Assembly: GCA_945901195.1 (NCBI GenBank)
Contig: CAMDKB010000120.1
Span: 1 to 11,034, forward strand
Length of the DNA stretch: 11,034 nt
Source: Rhizobium sp. Q54
GTDB taxonomy: Bacteria; Pseudomonadota; Alphaproteobacteria; Rhizobiales; Beijerinckiaceae
Direction: 5' to 3'
Shown: positions 1 to 6,173 of the stretch, one piece after another
Layout: every line of letters starts with the position of its first letter
Numbering within the stretch: position 1 is the first letter of the stretch
Notes under the pieces: generated by a model
What the model was told of the DNA's origin: nothing
Database searches by the model: none
What the model saw: only the letters and a program-made list of their open reading frames with translations
Program-made: the position numbers and the translations under genes

Positions 1-66
1 GGGACGACCCGGAAGCAAATTTTCAATCCGAGCGAATTGATCGTCGCGCAAAGCATGGCGTTCCAT
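1..66 (-). CDS. IS5-family transposase, N-terminal fragment (cut by window edge)
   Basis: The first 22 codons of a transposase that continues past the left edge of the window. The visible peptide begins MERHALRDDQFARIENLLPG. This closely matches the usual opening of IS5-family (IS427-group type) DDE transposases, which start with a short helix followed by a D-x-(Q/E)-(W/F)-x-x-I-x-x-L-L-P motif. The ATG at 64-66 is preceded on the minus strand by AAGGAGG with 6 nt spacing, a near-perfect ribosome binding site, which decides this start over the GTG one codon upstream. Whether the full gene is intact cannot be seen. The family call rests only on this short N-terminus. Confidence 0.6.
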   Translation of the reverse strand, partial: MERHALRDDQFARIENLLPGRP

Positions 67-125
67 CACAAGCCTCCTTCAGGAAGGCTCCCCATGAATC
101 ACGCTTTCACTGATTTGCGAATCCC
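1..125 (-). mobile_element. IS5-family insertion sequence, 5' end only
   Basis: This is the left end of the element whose transposase starts at 66 and reads leftwards. The minus strand from about 125 reads GGGATTCGCAAATC and continues through an untranslated leader containing GTGATTC before the ribosome binding site. This layout resembles IS427-group terminal sequences, so the element boundary is placed near 125. The opposite inverted repeat is outside the window, so the boundary is approximate and no target duplication can be tested. The phoR-like remnant begins within about 25 bp of this end. Confidence 0.45.
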
Positions 126-146
126 TTAAATGACGACAGGCCCTAG

Positions 147-422
147 TTAAATTCGCGAAGAGTTTTTAGAAGTGCCCTCAAGAAGGATCGAGATACTGCA
201 ATACTGGAGGTGCGAGATCACGGCCCATGGATTGCGGCCGTTCACTTGCCGCGATTGACTGAACGTTTTTATAGCGTCGATGCCCCGACCAGTCGGGCAA
301 AGGGCGGCACGGGTCTGGGATTGGCGATCGTCAAGCACATCATCGCGCATCATCGGGGTCATTTGAAAATTTCGATTACCTTGGGCGAAGGCGCTACATT
401 CGCGGTGCGCATTCCGCTATGA
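147..422 (+). pseudogene. phoR: PhoR-type sensor histidine kinase, C-terminal remnant
   Basis: The frame open from 147 to the TGA at 420-422 encodes only the end of a histidine-kinase ATPase domain. Recognisable are the G1 region (DHGPWIA), the PhoR-like LPRLTERFYSVD segment, the G2 box GGTGLGLAIVKHI and a closing TFAVRIP strand. In the family G1 reads D-x-G-x-G, and here the second glycine is tryptophan. The DHp helix with the phospho-accepting histidine, the N box and all sensor or membrane segments are missing; a PhoR is normally about 400 residues or more. A GTG at 210 could start an ORF, but homology begins upstream of it (residues like DTAILEVRDHG), so this is a truncated gene, not a small protein. 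The LPRLTERFYRVD pattern favours PhoR over other kinases. It is no longer functional. Confidence 0.7.
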
Positions 423-471
423 TGCCCGGTGCGCCGCGCAGAAGCAACTGTGCATGTTGGGATGTGTCGAA

Positions 472-1629
472 CTAGCGATTGCGGCGTATCAGTGTGAGAA
501 GGTGCATGGAGATTTGCGGCAGCCGCGCCTGCCGTACGGGCATGACTTTCCCATGCCAGTTGATCTCGCGGCCTGAGTATGCGCTGATATATAAGACTGG
601 CAAGAGCATATCACGGAGGATCATCGCGAGGAGTGAGCCGGGCCATCCCGCCGCACGTGACAAAGCGAACTCCGGTGCATACCAGATCGCAACGAAAGCG
701 ACGATTGCCGCACCCGAAAGCATGTCGTAGGCGCCCAAGCCAGCCGCGAGGGCTAGGAGCGGCGGGAATATGCCAGCAATAATTTCGAGTGCGAACAGCA
801 AGGGGAAGCTCGCGCGTCGAAGCCGGGCCCATCGGAGCTGACGACCCCATGTCTCAGCAAACGTTCGTTTGCCGATGAGTTGCGCGAATGGGCCCGCAAG
901 ACGAATAGGCTTGCCTTTTTGCCGCATCATCTTCGTGGCCGCCGCGTCTTCTGCAGGTTCGGAAGCAAGGAACCCGAACCCGCCGCGATCAAGATCGGCC
1001 TTCCGGAAAAAGAGCGTCTTGCCCTGTGCGAATCCAAATCCCAGCGCGTCAACGGCATATTGCACTCGGCCCTGATAAGTATTCAGGAAAGCGCATTCGA
1101 CCTTGGCCCAAAATCCGATGGGTAGTTGACCGATCGGCGGGGCCGTCACCATGCCCGCCCCCGATTGCAAGATCGATACGAGCTGGTCAAGGTAATGGAC
1201 GGGCATGAAGACATTGCTATCCACAAAGACGATATGCTCGAATTTTGCTTGGCTGAATCCCTTGGCCATGTTGTTGAGCTTGGGGTTCATGCTGAGCGCA
1301 TCGTCGCCGATCAGGAGACGAGCTTCGCGCCCGATGTGTGCTGCAATCAGATCGCGCACCAGGGGAATGACGGGATCGTTCGGATCCGCGACGCAGAACA
1401 GAATTTCATAAAGTGGATAGGATATTCCGAAAGTCGACGCGAGCGTCTCGCGTGAGAATTCTTCCAAGCCGCGCAGGGGTCTGACTATGGTCACTGCAGG
1501 CGCGTCTAAAGGCTTGCGGGGTTGTTCTGCTCCGCGCCGGCATCGATATATGGCGAGCCCACTGGACAGCCATTGCACAGCAAGAGCGGCGGCGGATATT
1601 CCGAGGCATGTCGATCCGATGAGTGACAT
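472..1629 (-). CDS. GT21-family membrane lipid glycosyltransferase (Pgt/Agt-like; HpnI/ceramide glucosyltransferase superfamily)
   Basis: A predicted inner-membrane glycosyltransferase that transfers sugar from a nucleotide sugar to a lipid. From the start chosen here (385 aa) it has an N-terminal membrane segment at about residues 4-28, then a GT-A domain with VRPLRGLEE (49-57), NPKLNN (115-120), the metal-site DSN (137-139), EDAAATK (227-233) and the QLRW processivity-type motif (264-267). Several hydrophobic segments follow from about 274. This order is typical of family GT21. HpnI, of hopanoid synthesis, is very similar in sequence. The neighbouring PlcP and BtaAB genes, with no hopanoid genes visible, favour the rhizobial Pgt/Agt type that glycosylates diacylglycerol under phosphate limitation. 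A longer frame opens at 1719, but its extra 30 residues cover a Pho-box-like repeat and read as non-protein, so ATG 1627-1629 is preferred. The sugar donor and product cannot be read from sequence. Confidence 0.8.
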   Translation of the reverse strand: MSLIGSTCLGISAAALAVQWLSSGLAIYRCRRGAEQPRKPLDAPAVTIVRPLRGLEEFSRETLASTFGISYPLYEILFCVADPNDPVIPLVRDLIAAHIGREARLLIGDDALSMNPKLNNMAKGFSQAKFEHIVFVDSNVFMPVHYLDQLVSILQSGAGMVTAPPIGQLPIGFWAKVECAFLNTYQGRVQYAVDALGFGFAQGKTLFFRKADLDRGGFGFLASEPAEDAAATKMMRQKGKPIRLAGPFAQLIGKRTFAETWGRQLRWARLRRASFPLLFALEIIAGIFPPLLALAAGLGAYDMLSGAAIVAFVAIWYAPEFALSRAAGWPGSLLAMILRDMLLPVLYISAYSGREINWHGKVMPVRQARLPQISMHLLTLIRRNR

Positions 1630-1652
1630 ACTTCGACAAATACGTTCGACAA

Positions 1653-1670
1653 ACGACAAGCGAATGACAG
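1653..1670 (-). promoter_or_regulatory. Pho-box-like direct repeat upstream of the GT21 gene
   Basis: On the minus strand this reads CTGTCAT-TCGC-TTGTCGT: two heptamers 11 bp apart, matching the PhoB box pattern (C/T)TGTCAT-N4-(C/T)TGTCAT with one mismatch in the second half. Further TTGTCG copies follow at once downstream. Ten bases after the box lies TATTTG, which could be a weak -10, and the ATG at 1629 begins 23 bp after the box. The site lies in the divergent region between the GT21 and GT4 genes. PhoB control fits the phosphate-starvation role of the cluster, but the call rests on motif and context only. Confidence 0.55.
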
Positions 1671-1773
1671 CGCTACACAAATGTGCGCTTTCGACGATTG
1701 CGTCGCTAGGAAATGTCATTGCAAAGACGCAGAATCATGGTGTGAAGATAAAGTGCATTACAGGTGATATCGC

Positions 1774-2811
1774 ATGCAGGTCATGATTGTGACAGATGCC
1801 TGGCGGCCGCAGGTGAATGGCGTTGCGCGCACGTACGAATGGCTATCGAGCCACCTTGCCACGCGGGTAGATTTGCGAATGCTGACACCCGAACCGTTCC
1901 CGCGCCTGCCTTTGCCGACGTATCCGGAGATTGAACTTGCGATGGTATGGCCGGTATCGGTCGCAAGGGCCATCGCCAAAGTCACACCCGACATCGTTCA
2001 TATTGCGACCGAGGGCCCTCTCGGCCTGTGGGCGCGCCGTTACTGTCTTAGCCGGAGTATCCCTTTCACAACCTGCTACCATACGCGCTATCCCGAATAT
2101 ATCGCGCGCCGGTACCCTGTGCCGTCGAGTTGGACATATAGCTTGTTGCGCCGCTTTCATGGCGCTGCGGCTTGTACGCTGGTGGCAACACGCGAGCTTG
2201 CCCGCGAACTACGTCATCGCGGATTCGAGCGTGTCGTGCAATGGCGCCGTGGCATCAACGTGTCGAGTTTCGCCAACGGTCCAGTCGCCAACTTCGATCT
2301 GCCGAGGCCGATCTTTCTGTATGTCGGGCGTCTTGCCGTTGAAAAAAGCGTTGAAGACTTTCTCCGGCTGGATCTGCCTGGCTCTAAGCTGGTTGTTGGC
2401 GATGGACCCGAGCGTGTGCGCTTGCAAATACTTTATCCGCAAGCGCGCTTCCTTGGGGCGCTACATGGAGAATCTCTTGGCGCCACCTATCGCGCGGCAG
2501 ATTGTTTCGTCTTTCCTAGCAAGACAGACACCTATGGGCTTGTCATGGCTGAGGCCTTGGCTGCCGGGGTGCCGGTAGCCTGTTTTCCTTCGGCCGGGGC
2601 TCGGGAAATCTTCGGCGGAGAAGAGTGCGGCGTCATGAATGAAGATCTTCGATCGGCGGCGCTGACGGCGCTGGGTCTCTCAAGAACGCTGTGCAAGGAA
2701 GTCGGCATGCGCCATTCGCTGGAAGCCAGCGCCGATGACTTCCTCGCGATCCTGCGGCGGCAGGCCGCAAGTTATGCGGCAATCGGTTCGCGCCGGCGTA
2801 GACTTGCCTGA
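1774..2811 (+). CDS. GT4-family glycosyltransferase, probable lipid (diacylglycerol) glycosyltransferase paired with plcP
   Basis: A 345-residue GT-B glycosyltransferase. The N-terminus MQVMIVTDAWRPQVNGVART has the P-Q-V-N-G-V acceptor-domain signature shared with SqdX/SQD2 and MgtA-type lipid and mannosyl transferases. The C-terminal half has VGRLAVEKSVEDF, VGDGPER and a donor-site motif KTDTYGLVMAEALAAG (250-265). There the usual E-x7-E pair appears as D252 and E260, a conservative change. No membrane segment is apparent, so it would act at the cytoplasmic face of the inner membrane. The ATG is preceded by AGGTGA at 6 nt. It diverges from the GT21 gene and overlaps plcP by 40 bp tail to tail. 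In many alphaproteobacteria and marine bacteria a GT4 enzyme (Agt) sits next to plcP and makes glycolipids when phosphate is scarce, so that is the inferred role. A glycan mannosyltransferase is the alternative. Confidence 0.8.
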   Translation: MQVMIVTDAWRPQVNGVARTYEWLSSHLATRVDLRMLTPEPFPRLPLPTYPEIELAMVWPVSVARAIAKVTPDIVHIATEGPLGLWARRYCLSRSIPFTTCYHTRYPEYIARRYPVPSSWTYSLLRRFHGAAACTLVATRELARELRHRGFERVVQWRRGINVSSFANGPVANFDLPRPIFLYVGRLAVEKSVEDFLRLDLPGSKLVVGDGPERVRLQILYPQARFLGALHGESLGATYRAADCFVFPSKTDTYGLVMAEALAAGVPVACFPSAGAREIFGGEECGVMNEDLRSAALTALGLSRTLCKEVGMRHSLEASADDFLAILRRQAASYAAIGSRRRRLA

Positions 2812-3575
2812 CGCAATTCGTCGTCGCGGGACTTGTGCCAGTGGCAGATTTCCAGGCGTCCGTCGTGATGCTCAAGCACGGCGGTGCATGATTCCACCCA
2901 GTCTCCGCAATTCACATATGTGATATCCCCGAAATTCTTCATGACCGCCTTATGGATGTGTCCGCATAGGACAACATCCACGTCGTGGTGCCGTGCATCG
3001 CGCACCACGGCCTCCTCGAATGCCGTGACAAAGCTGACGGCCTGCTTCACCTTATCTTTGCTCCATTGCGAGAAGGACCAATAGGGCAGGCCGAGACAGC
3101 GCCTGACACGCGCAATATGCCCGTTCAGCCATATCGCGAAATCATACGCCTGATCGCCGAGGAGAGCGAGCCAACGCACATTACGCACGACCGTATCGAA
3201 CTTGTCTCCATGCAGCAAGAGCATCTTGCGTCCGTCAGCGCAGGTGTGAATTGCCTCTTCGAAAATTTCTACGCCGCCAAAATTGGAGCCGGCATAGTCC
3301 CGCAGAAATTCATCGTGATTGCCGGGAACGAAGACAATCCTCGTACCTTTGCGCGCCTTGCGCAGGAGTTTTTGCACGACGTCGTTATGAGACTGCGGCC
3401 AGTGCCAGGCCTTGCGGAGGCGCCAGCCGTCGATGATATCGCCCACCAGATAGATTTCGTCGGCTTCGTGGATCTTAAGAAAGTCGAGCAATGCCTGCGC
3501 CTGCGACCCGCGCGTGCCCAGATGCACATCGGATATGAACAGAGTGCGAAGATGGCGGACGGCAGGCGTAGTCAT
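2772..3575 (-). CDS. plcP: PlcP-type metallophosphoesterase (phospholipase C, LpxH-like fold)
   Basis: A 267-residue calcineurin-like phosphoesterase. All metal-binding blocks are visible: DVHLG (16-20), GDIIDGW (45-51), GNHDEF (85-90), HGD (122-124) and GHIH (204-207). It resembles LpxH, and automatic annotation often calls such proteins UDP-2,3-diacylglucosamine diphosphatase. In Sinorhizobium meliloti the PlcP protein of this type is a phospholipase C that, under phosphate starvation, cleaves phosphatidylcholine and related lipids to diacylglycerol. The position directly after btaA-btaB and next to a GT4 gene strongly supports PlcP. GGGAGC lies 5-6 nt before the ATG. It is 66 bp downstream of btaB on the same strand, so probably the third gene of that operon. 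The last 40 bp overlap the end of the GT4 gene on the other strand. Confidence 0.82.
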   Translation of the reverse strand: MTTPAVRHLRTLFISDVHLGTRGSQAQALLDFLKIHEADEIYLVGDIIDGWRLRKAWHWPQSHNDVVQKLLRKARKGTRIVFVPGNHDEFLRDYAGSNFGGVEIFEEAIHTCADGRKMLLLHGDKFDTVVRNVRWLALLGDQAYDFAIWLNGHIARVRRCLGLPYWSFSQWSKDKVKQAVSFVTAFEEAVVRDARHHDVDVVLCGHIHKAVMKNFGDITYVNCGDWVESCTAVLEHHDGRLEICHWHKSRDDELRQASLRRREPIAA

Positions 3576-3641
3576 GACAGCTCCCTTCGAGGATGGGTCA
3601 GATTTCGCGCTTGATTGCTTTGAAGGCGCGCGCGTTTACGA

Positions 3642-4283
3642 TTAGGCGCGATGAAGCGCCGCCAGGAACGCATAGCCGCGGTAGAGGCGCACGAAATCTC
3701 CGCGCAGTCCCGCGCGCGCGGCCAGGTCACGCAACACACTTTCCAGTTCCACCCGCGGCTCCACATGAAAAAGCGACAGCCAGCGCTTCAGCACAACTTT
3801 GAAGGCGGGCGGTAAATCGCGCTGATCGCCGAAATCGGCGATCAGGAGCGAGCCGCCGGGCGCAAGGCACGCCAGCGAACGTTCGAGCACTCGCTCCCAG
3901 TCCGGGACCATCGAAAGCGTATAGGAGAAATAGACCCGCTCGAATCGCGGCACCGGAAAAAGGTCGTTTGGAAATGCATTCGCATCGCCTTGGGCGAGTT
4001 TGACCCTCTCTCCCAAACCTGCATCGGCAATTGACTTTTCCGCTTTAGCAAGCATCGCGCGGGACACGTCGAAGCCGAAGAATTGTGCATTCGGCCATCG
4101 GCGTGCGGCTTGAACGAGATTGCGGCCTGTACCGCATCCGATTTCCAGCACATTGCCGCCCAAGGGCGGCGCGAGTGACCCGATGAGCGTGTCGCGTCCC
4201 AAAAGATAAGGTTTGCGCGTGAAATCGTAGATCCCGGTTTGCCAGGCATACATACGATCCATGCGGAAAGCTGCGTCAGACAC
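3642..4283 (-). CDS. btaB: BtaB, SAM-dependent N-methyltransferase for betaine lipid (DGTS)
   Basis: A 213-residue class I methyltransferase, about the size of Rhodobacter BtaB. The opening MDRMYAWQTGIYDFTRKPYL (8-27) is characteristic of the family and includes the tract linking to lipid substrate recognition. The SAM-binding motif I is EIGCGTG (47-53), followed by an acidic strand end at GFD. It trimethylates the amino group of diacylglyceryl-homoserine made by BtaA, giving the phosphorus-free lipid DGTS. The frame is open back to 4427, but that stretch lies inside btaA. The GTG at 4281-4283 overlaps the btaA stop (btaA ends at 4276), has AGGG about 8 nt upstream and gives the family length, so translational coupling is likely. 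The ATG eight codons in (MDRMY) is a less likely start. Confidence 0.9.
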   Translation of the reverse strand: MSDAAFRMDRMYAWQTGIYDFTRKPYLLGRDTLIGSLAPPLGGNVLEIGCGTGRNLVQAARRWPNAQFFGFDVSRAMLAKAEKSIADAGLGERVKLAQGDANAFPNDLFPVPRFERVYFSYTLSMVPDWERVLERSLACLAPGGSLLIADFGDQRDLPPAFKVVLKRWLSLFHVEPRVELESVLRDLAARAGLRGDFVRLYRGYAFLAALHRA

Positions 4284-5529
4284 GGATGCTGCCCTTCTGG
4301 GTATAGAGATGGAAAGCGCCGTAAATTGCCGATCGGTCGCGCTTGTGTAACGCCCTGGAACGGACGTCGTCACGCTGCCAACGTTGGAGGACCTCATCCG
4401 CCACGCGTCCAGGCAGCAGGAGCTCATCGGCTGCCGTCCTGAATATGACGCGAGCTCCGGGCCGCGCCGTGCGCGTGATCTGTGCCCACAGCGCGTTGAG
4501 GTCCTGATCGTTCATCCAGTCCTGCGCATCGAGGAGCACGTAACAATCCATGCTATCAGCAGGAAGCGAAGCAAGCTGCTTGGTCATGGAGATCTGAAGG
4601 ACGTCCACGCGCTCGACAGCCGCCCGGATGCGAGCATAATTTTCACGCTGGAGATACGGTGGCAAGGGCGCGTCCGGAGCAAGCGAATAGGCGCGGCCAA
4701 AAGCCTGGTGCGCAAAGTAATTGTCCCTGAGCGGGAAGTCGCAGGCGAGGCGCCGGACACGTTCTCGAAGAGCGCCGATCATGCCATCCTTGTGATCCGC
4801 CGCCAGGGCACGATACTGGGCCGGGGGAATGCCGAGGCCGTAAAGCGATGCCGGCTGCCTCGCCAGGAAACGCACGAGCCGGCTGGAAAACAGCGAAGCG
4901 ATATCGCGTTCGAAGATTTCGCGTTGTTCTTCGATGTCGCGCGCGTTGAGCAAGGTCCGGACACTACGGGCATGCAACAGTCCGAGCAGATGCACCATCC
5001 CGATGAATTGGCCAAGCAGACCATGCCTGTAAAAGCCGCGTGCAAACCGGCTGACGTAACGTCGGCCGAAATAATCGCGTCGCCCCCAATAGGCCCGACA
5101 GTTTTCATCGAGATGAGCCGCAAGATGCTTATCGTACGCGGCGACATTCCCTTTGTCTGCGGCATGGGCAAAGAAGCGATGGAAGCTGGCATAATCCGGC
5201 AAATGCCGAAACGCTGCAAGCTTCAAACGGTTGAGCGCCACATGCGATGCATTGAGATCGACTGCCGTAATGTGAGCTGGCTCGGCCACAAGATATGAAG
5301 CGACGTTACATCCGCCCGAAGCGATGGCGATCAATCTGTCGCTTTGCGTTAGGCACAATGCGTCCATATCGACAACGGGATCTTCCCAGATTTGCGGATA
5401 GACAAGGCCGCTGAACAGGAACGTAAAAAGGCGCTCCAACATGCCTTCACGGGACAGGAGACTGTTCTTGTGCACCGCCTCGGCAAGTTGCAGCCGCGAA
5501 CCCCCTGCCGTCCTAAAAAATAAGCTCAC
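4276..5529 (-). CDS. btaA: BtaA, S-adenosylmethionine:diacylglycerol 3-amino-3-carboxypropyltransferase
   Basis: The first enzyme of betaine-lipid synthesis: it moves the 3-amino-3-carboxypropyl group of SAM onto diacylglycerol, forming diacylglyceryl-homoserine. The 417-residue protein carries the hallmark LFSGLVYPQIWEDP stretch near its N-terminus, the SAM-site segment IASGGCNVASYL and the following AVDLNASHVALNRLKL. This is a DUF3419 protein of normal BtaA length. The frame opens 25 codons earlier (ATG at 5604), but the GTG at 5527-5529 has AGGGAG 6 nt upstream and the family homology begins soon after it, so the shorter form is chosen. It is the first gene of btaA-btaB-plcP. Diacylglycerol released by PlcP would be its substrate. 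No convincing Pho box was found immediately upstream. Confidence 0.9.
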   Translation of the reverse strand: MSLFFRTAGGSRLQLAEAVHKNSLLSREGMLERLFTFLFSGLVYPQIWEDPVVDMDALCLTQSDRLIAIASGGCNVASYLVAEPAHITAVDLNASHVALNRLKLAAFRHLPDYASFHRFFAHAADKGNVAAYDKHLAAHLDENCRAYWGRRDYFGRRYVSRFARGFYRHGLLGQFIGMVHLLGLLHARSVRTLLNARDIEEQREIFERDIASLFSSRLVRFLARQPASLYGLGIPPAQYRALAADHKDGMIGALRERVRRLACDFPLRDNYFAHQAFGRAYSLAPDAPLPPYLQRENYARIRAAVERVDVLQISMTKQLASLPADSMDCYVLLDAQDWMNDQDLNALWAQITRTARPGARVIFRTAADELLLPGRVADEVLQRWQRDDVRSRALHKRDRSAIYGAFHLYTQKGSIRV

Positions 5530-5535
5530 AGAAAG

Positions 5536-5541
5536 CTCCCT
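5536..5541 (-). promoter_or_regulatory. Ribosome binding site deciding the btaA start
   Basis: AGGGAG on the minus strand, 6 nt before GTG 5527-5529. No comparable site precedes the upstream ATG at 5604, so this site supports the shorter btaA. Confidence 0.55.
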
Positions 5542-5604
5542 GCTAATTCGAACTATATTTCGGTTAGATGATTCTTGTGACGTCAACGTGTCGGGGTGGT
5601 TCAT

Positions 5605-5875
5605 CTGCTCACGACTGCGAAGACATGCGTGGCAAGATAGGTGAGTCCATCATTGTCGCCGACATGCATGTCGAGCCTGTGAATTCCTACTGCGAGAGCG
5701 GCAGGGGGCCGCGCACCACAGATACGCGCTTGCGACTGGTTCCACCCGTGACTCGCAGCTTGCCCCAGTCTGCTTGAACAACACGTCGGTGGAGGGATCA
5801 ATCGACGCGGAGCGCAACATCAGCTGCGGTGCATGACTGCACAGCCGAAAATGAACCTTTGTACGGCGACGACAT
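5605..5875. other. Gene-free stretch upstream of btaA
   Basis: No protein family was recognised on either strand between the longest btaA frame and the IS21 remnant. Short open frames here lack ribosome binding sites and familiar motifs. The stretch holds a 14-bp perfect palindrome at 5660-5673 (CGACATGCATGTCG), about 130 bp upstream of the preferred btaA start. A TTGACG at 5581-5586 (minus strand) resembles a -35 box but has no good -10 at normal spacing. It probably carries the btaA promoter, which I cannot place. Confidence 0.4.
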
Positions 5876-6173
5876 TAGCAAAGACGCGCGCCTTCGCCTG
5901 GTTCTCGCAGGTGCCGCGGTGGGACGTTCTCGGAGGCGAGCCGCAATCGATCCTCTATCACAACACGTGGCTCGCGGTGGCCAAGATCGTAAAGGGCGGG
6001 CGTCGTTTGCGTTCAGCATGTTCGCGGAACTGCAAAGTCATTATCTGTTCGACGACCGCTTAGGCAAGCCTGGAAAAGGCAATGTTAAAGTTAAGGTCCA
6101 AGGGCATGTTGGATTGTTTGGCGCAACTTCATGGTGCCCTTGCCAATTGCTGATAGCTTTTCTGAAGCCAGCG
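5876..6173 (+). pseudogene. IS21-family istA transposase remnant, frameshifted twice
   Basis: Three reading frames in succession carry consecutive pieces of an IS21 IstA catalytic core. First comes RAFAWF...GGEPQSILYHNTWLAVAKI (to about 6000), then FAELQSHYLFDDRLGKPGKG with NVKVKVQGHVG (about 6015-6115). Last comes RNFMVPLPIADSFSEA from 6122. Intact family members read roughly GGVPQSILYDNT..LAVAKI, ELQSHYLFEDRFGRPGKGNDKGKVEG and RRNFMVP, so order and spacing agree. The frame changes lie near 6000-6020 and 6116-6122. The catalytic aspartate in LYDNT is replaced by His (LYHNT), and the GNDKGKVEG tract is also altered. No istB partner or terminal repeats were seen. This is an old, inactive fragment ending next to the GT25 stop codon. 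Confidence 0.7.

Noticed and set aside
472..1629. Hopanoid gene hpnI as the primary name
   Set aside because: Sequence similarity allows it, but no hopanoid genes are nearby and all neighbours belong to phosphate-starvation lipid remodelling. It is kept as an alternative.
1630..1719. Longer GT21 start adding 30 residues
   Set aside because: The extension covers the Pho-box-like repeats and has no family-like sequence. The ATG at 1629 is followed directly by a membrane segment.
1931..2578. 215-residue plus-strand frame within the GT4 gene
   Set aside because: It is an out-of-frame shadow of the GT4 coding sequence, which has clear GT-B motifs.
2772..3575. LpxH (lipid A biosynthesis) as the primary name
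   Set aside because: The fold is shared, but the btaAB and GT4 context is that of PlcP.
2985..3614. 209-residue plus-strand open frame
   Set aside because: It lies opposite plcP, whose metal-binding motifs are complete. The plus-strand product has no family features.
4384..5298. 304-residue plus-strand open frame
   Set aside because: It is antisense to btaA, has no recognisable motif or ribosome site, and follows from the G+C-rich codons of the real gene.
5555..5586. Sigma-70 promoter for btaA based on TTGACG at 5581-5586
   Set aside because: There is no acceptable -10 hexamer at 16-18 bp spacing.
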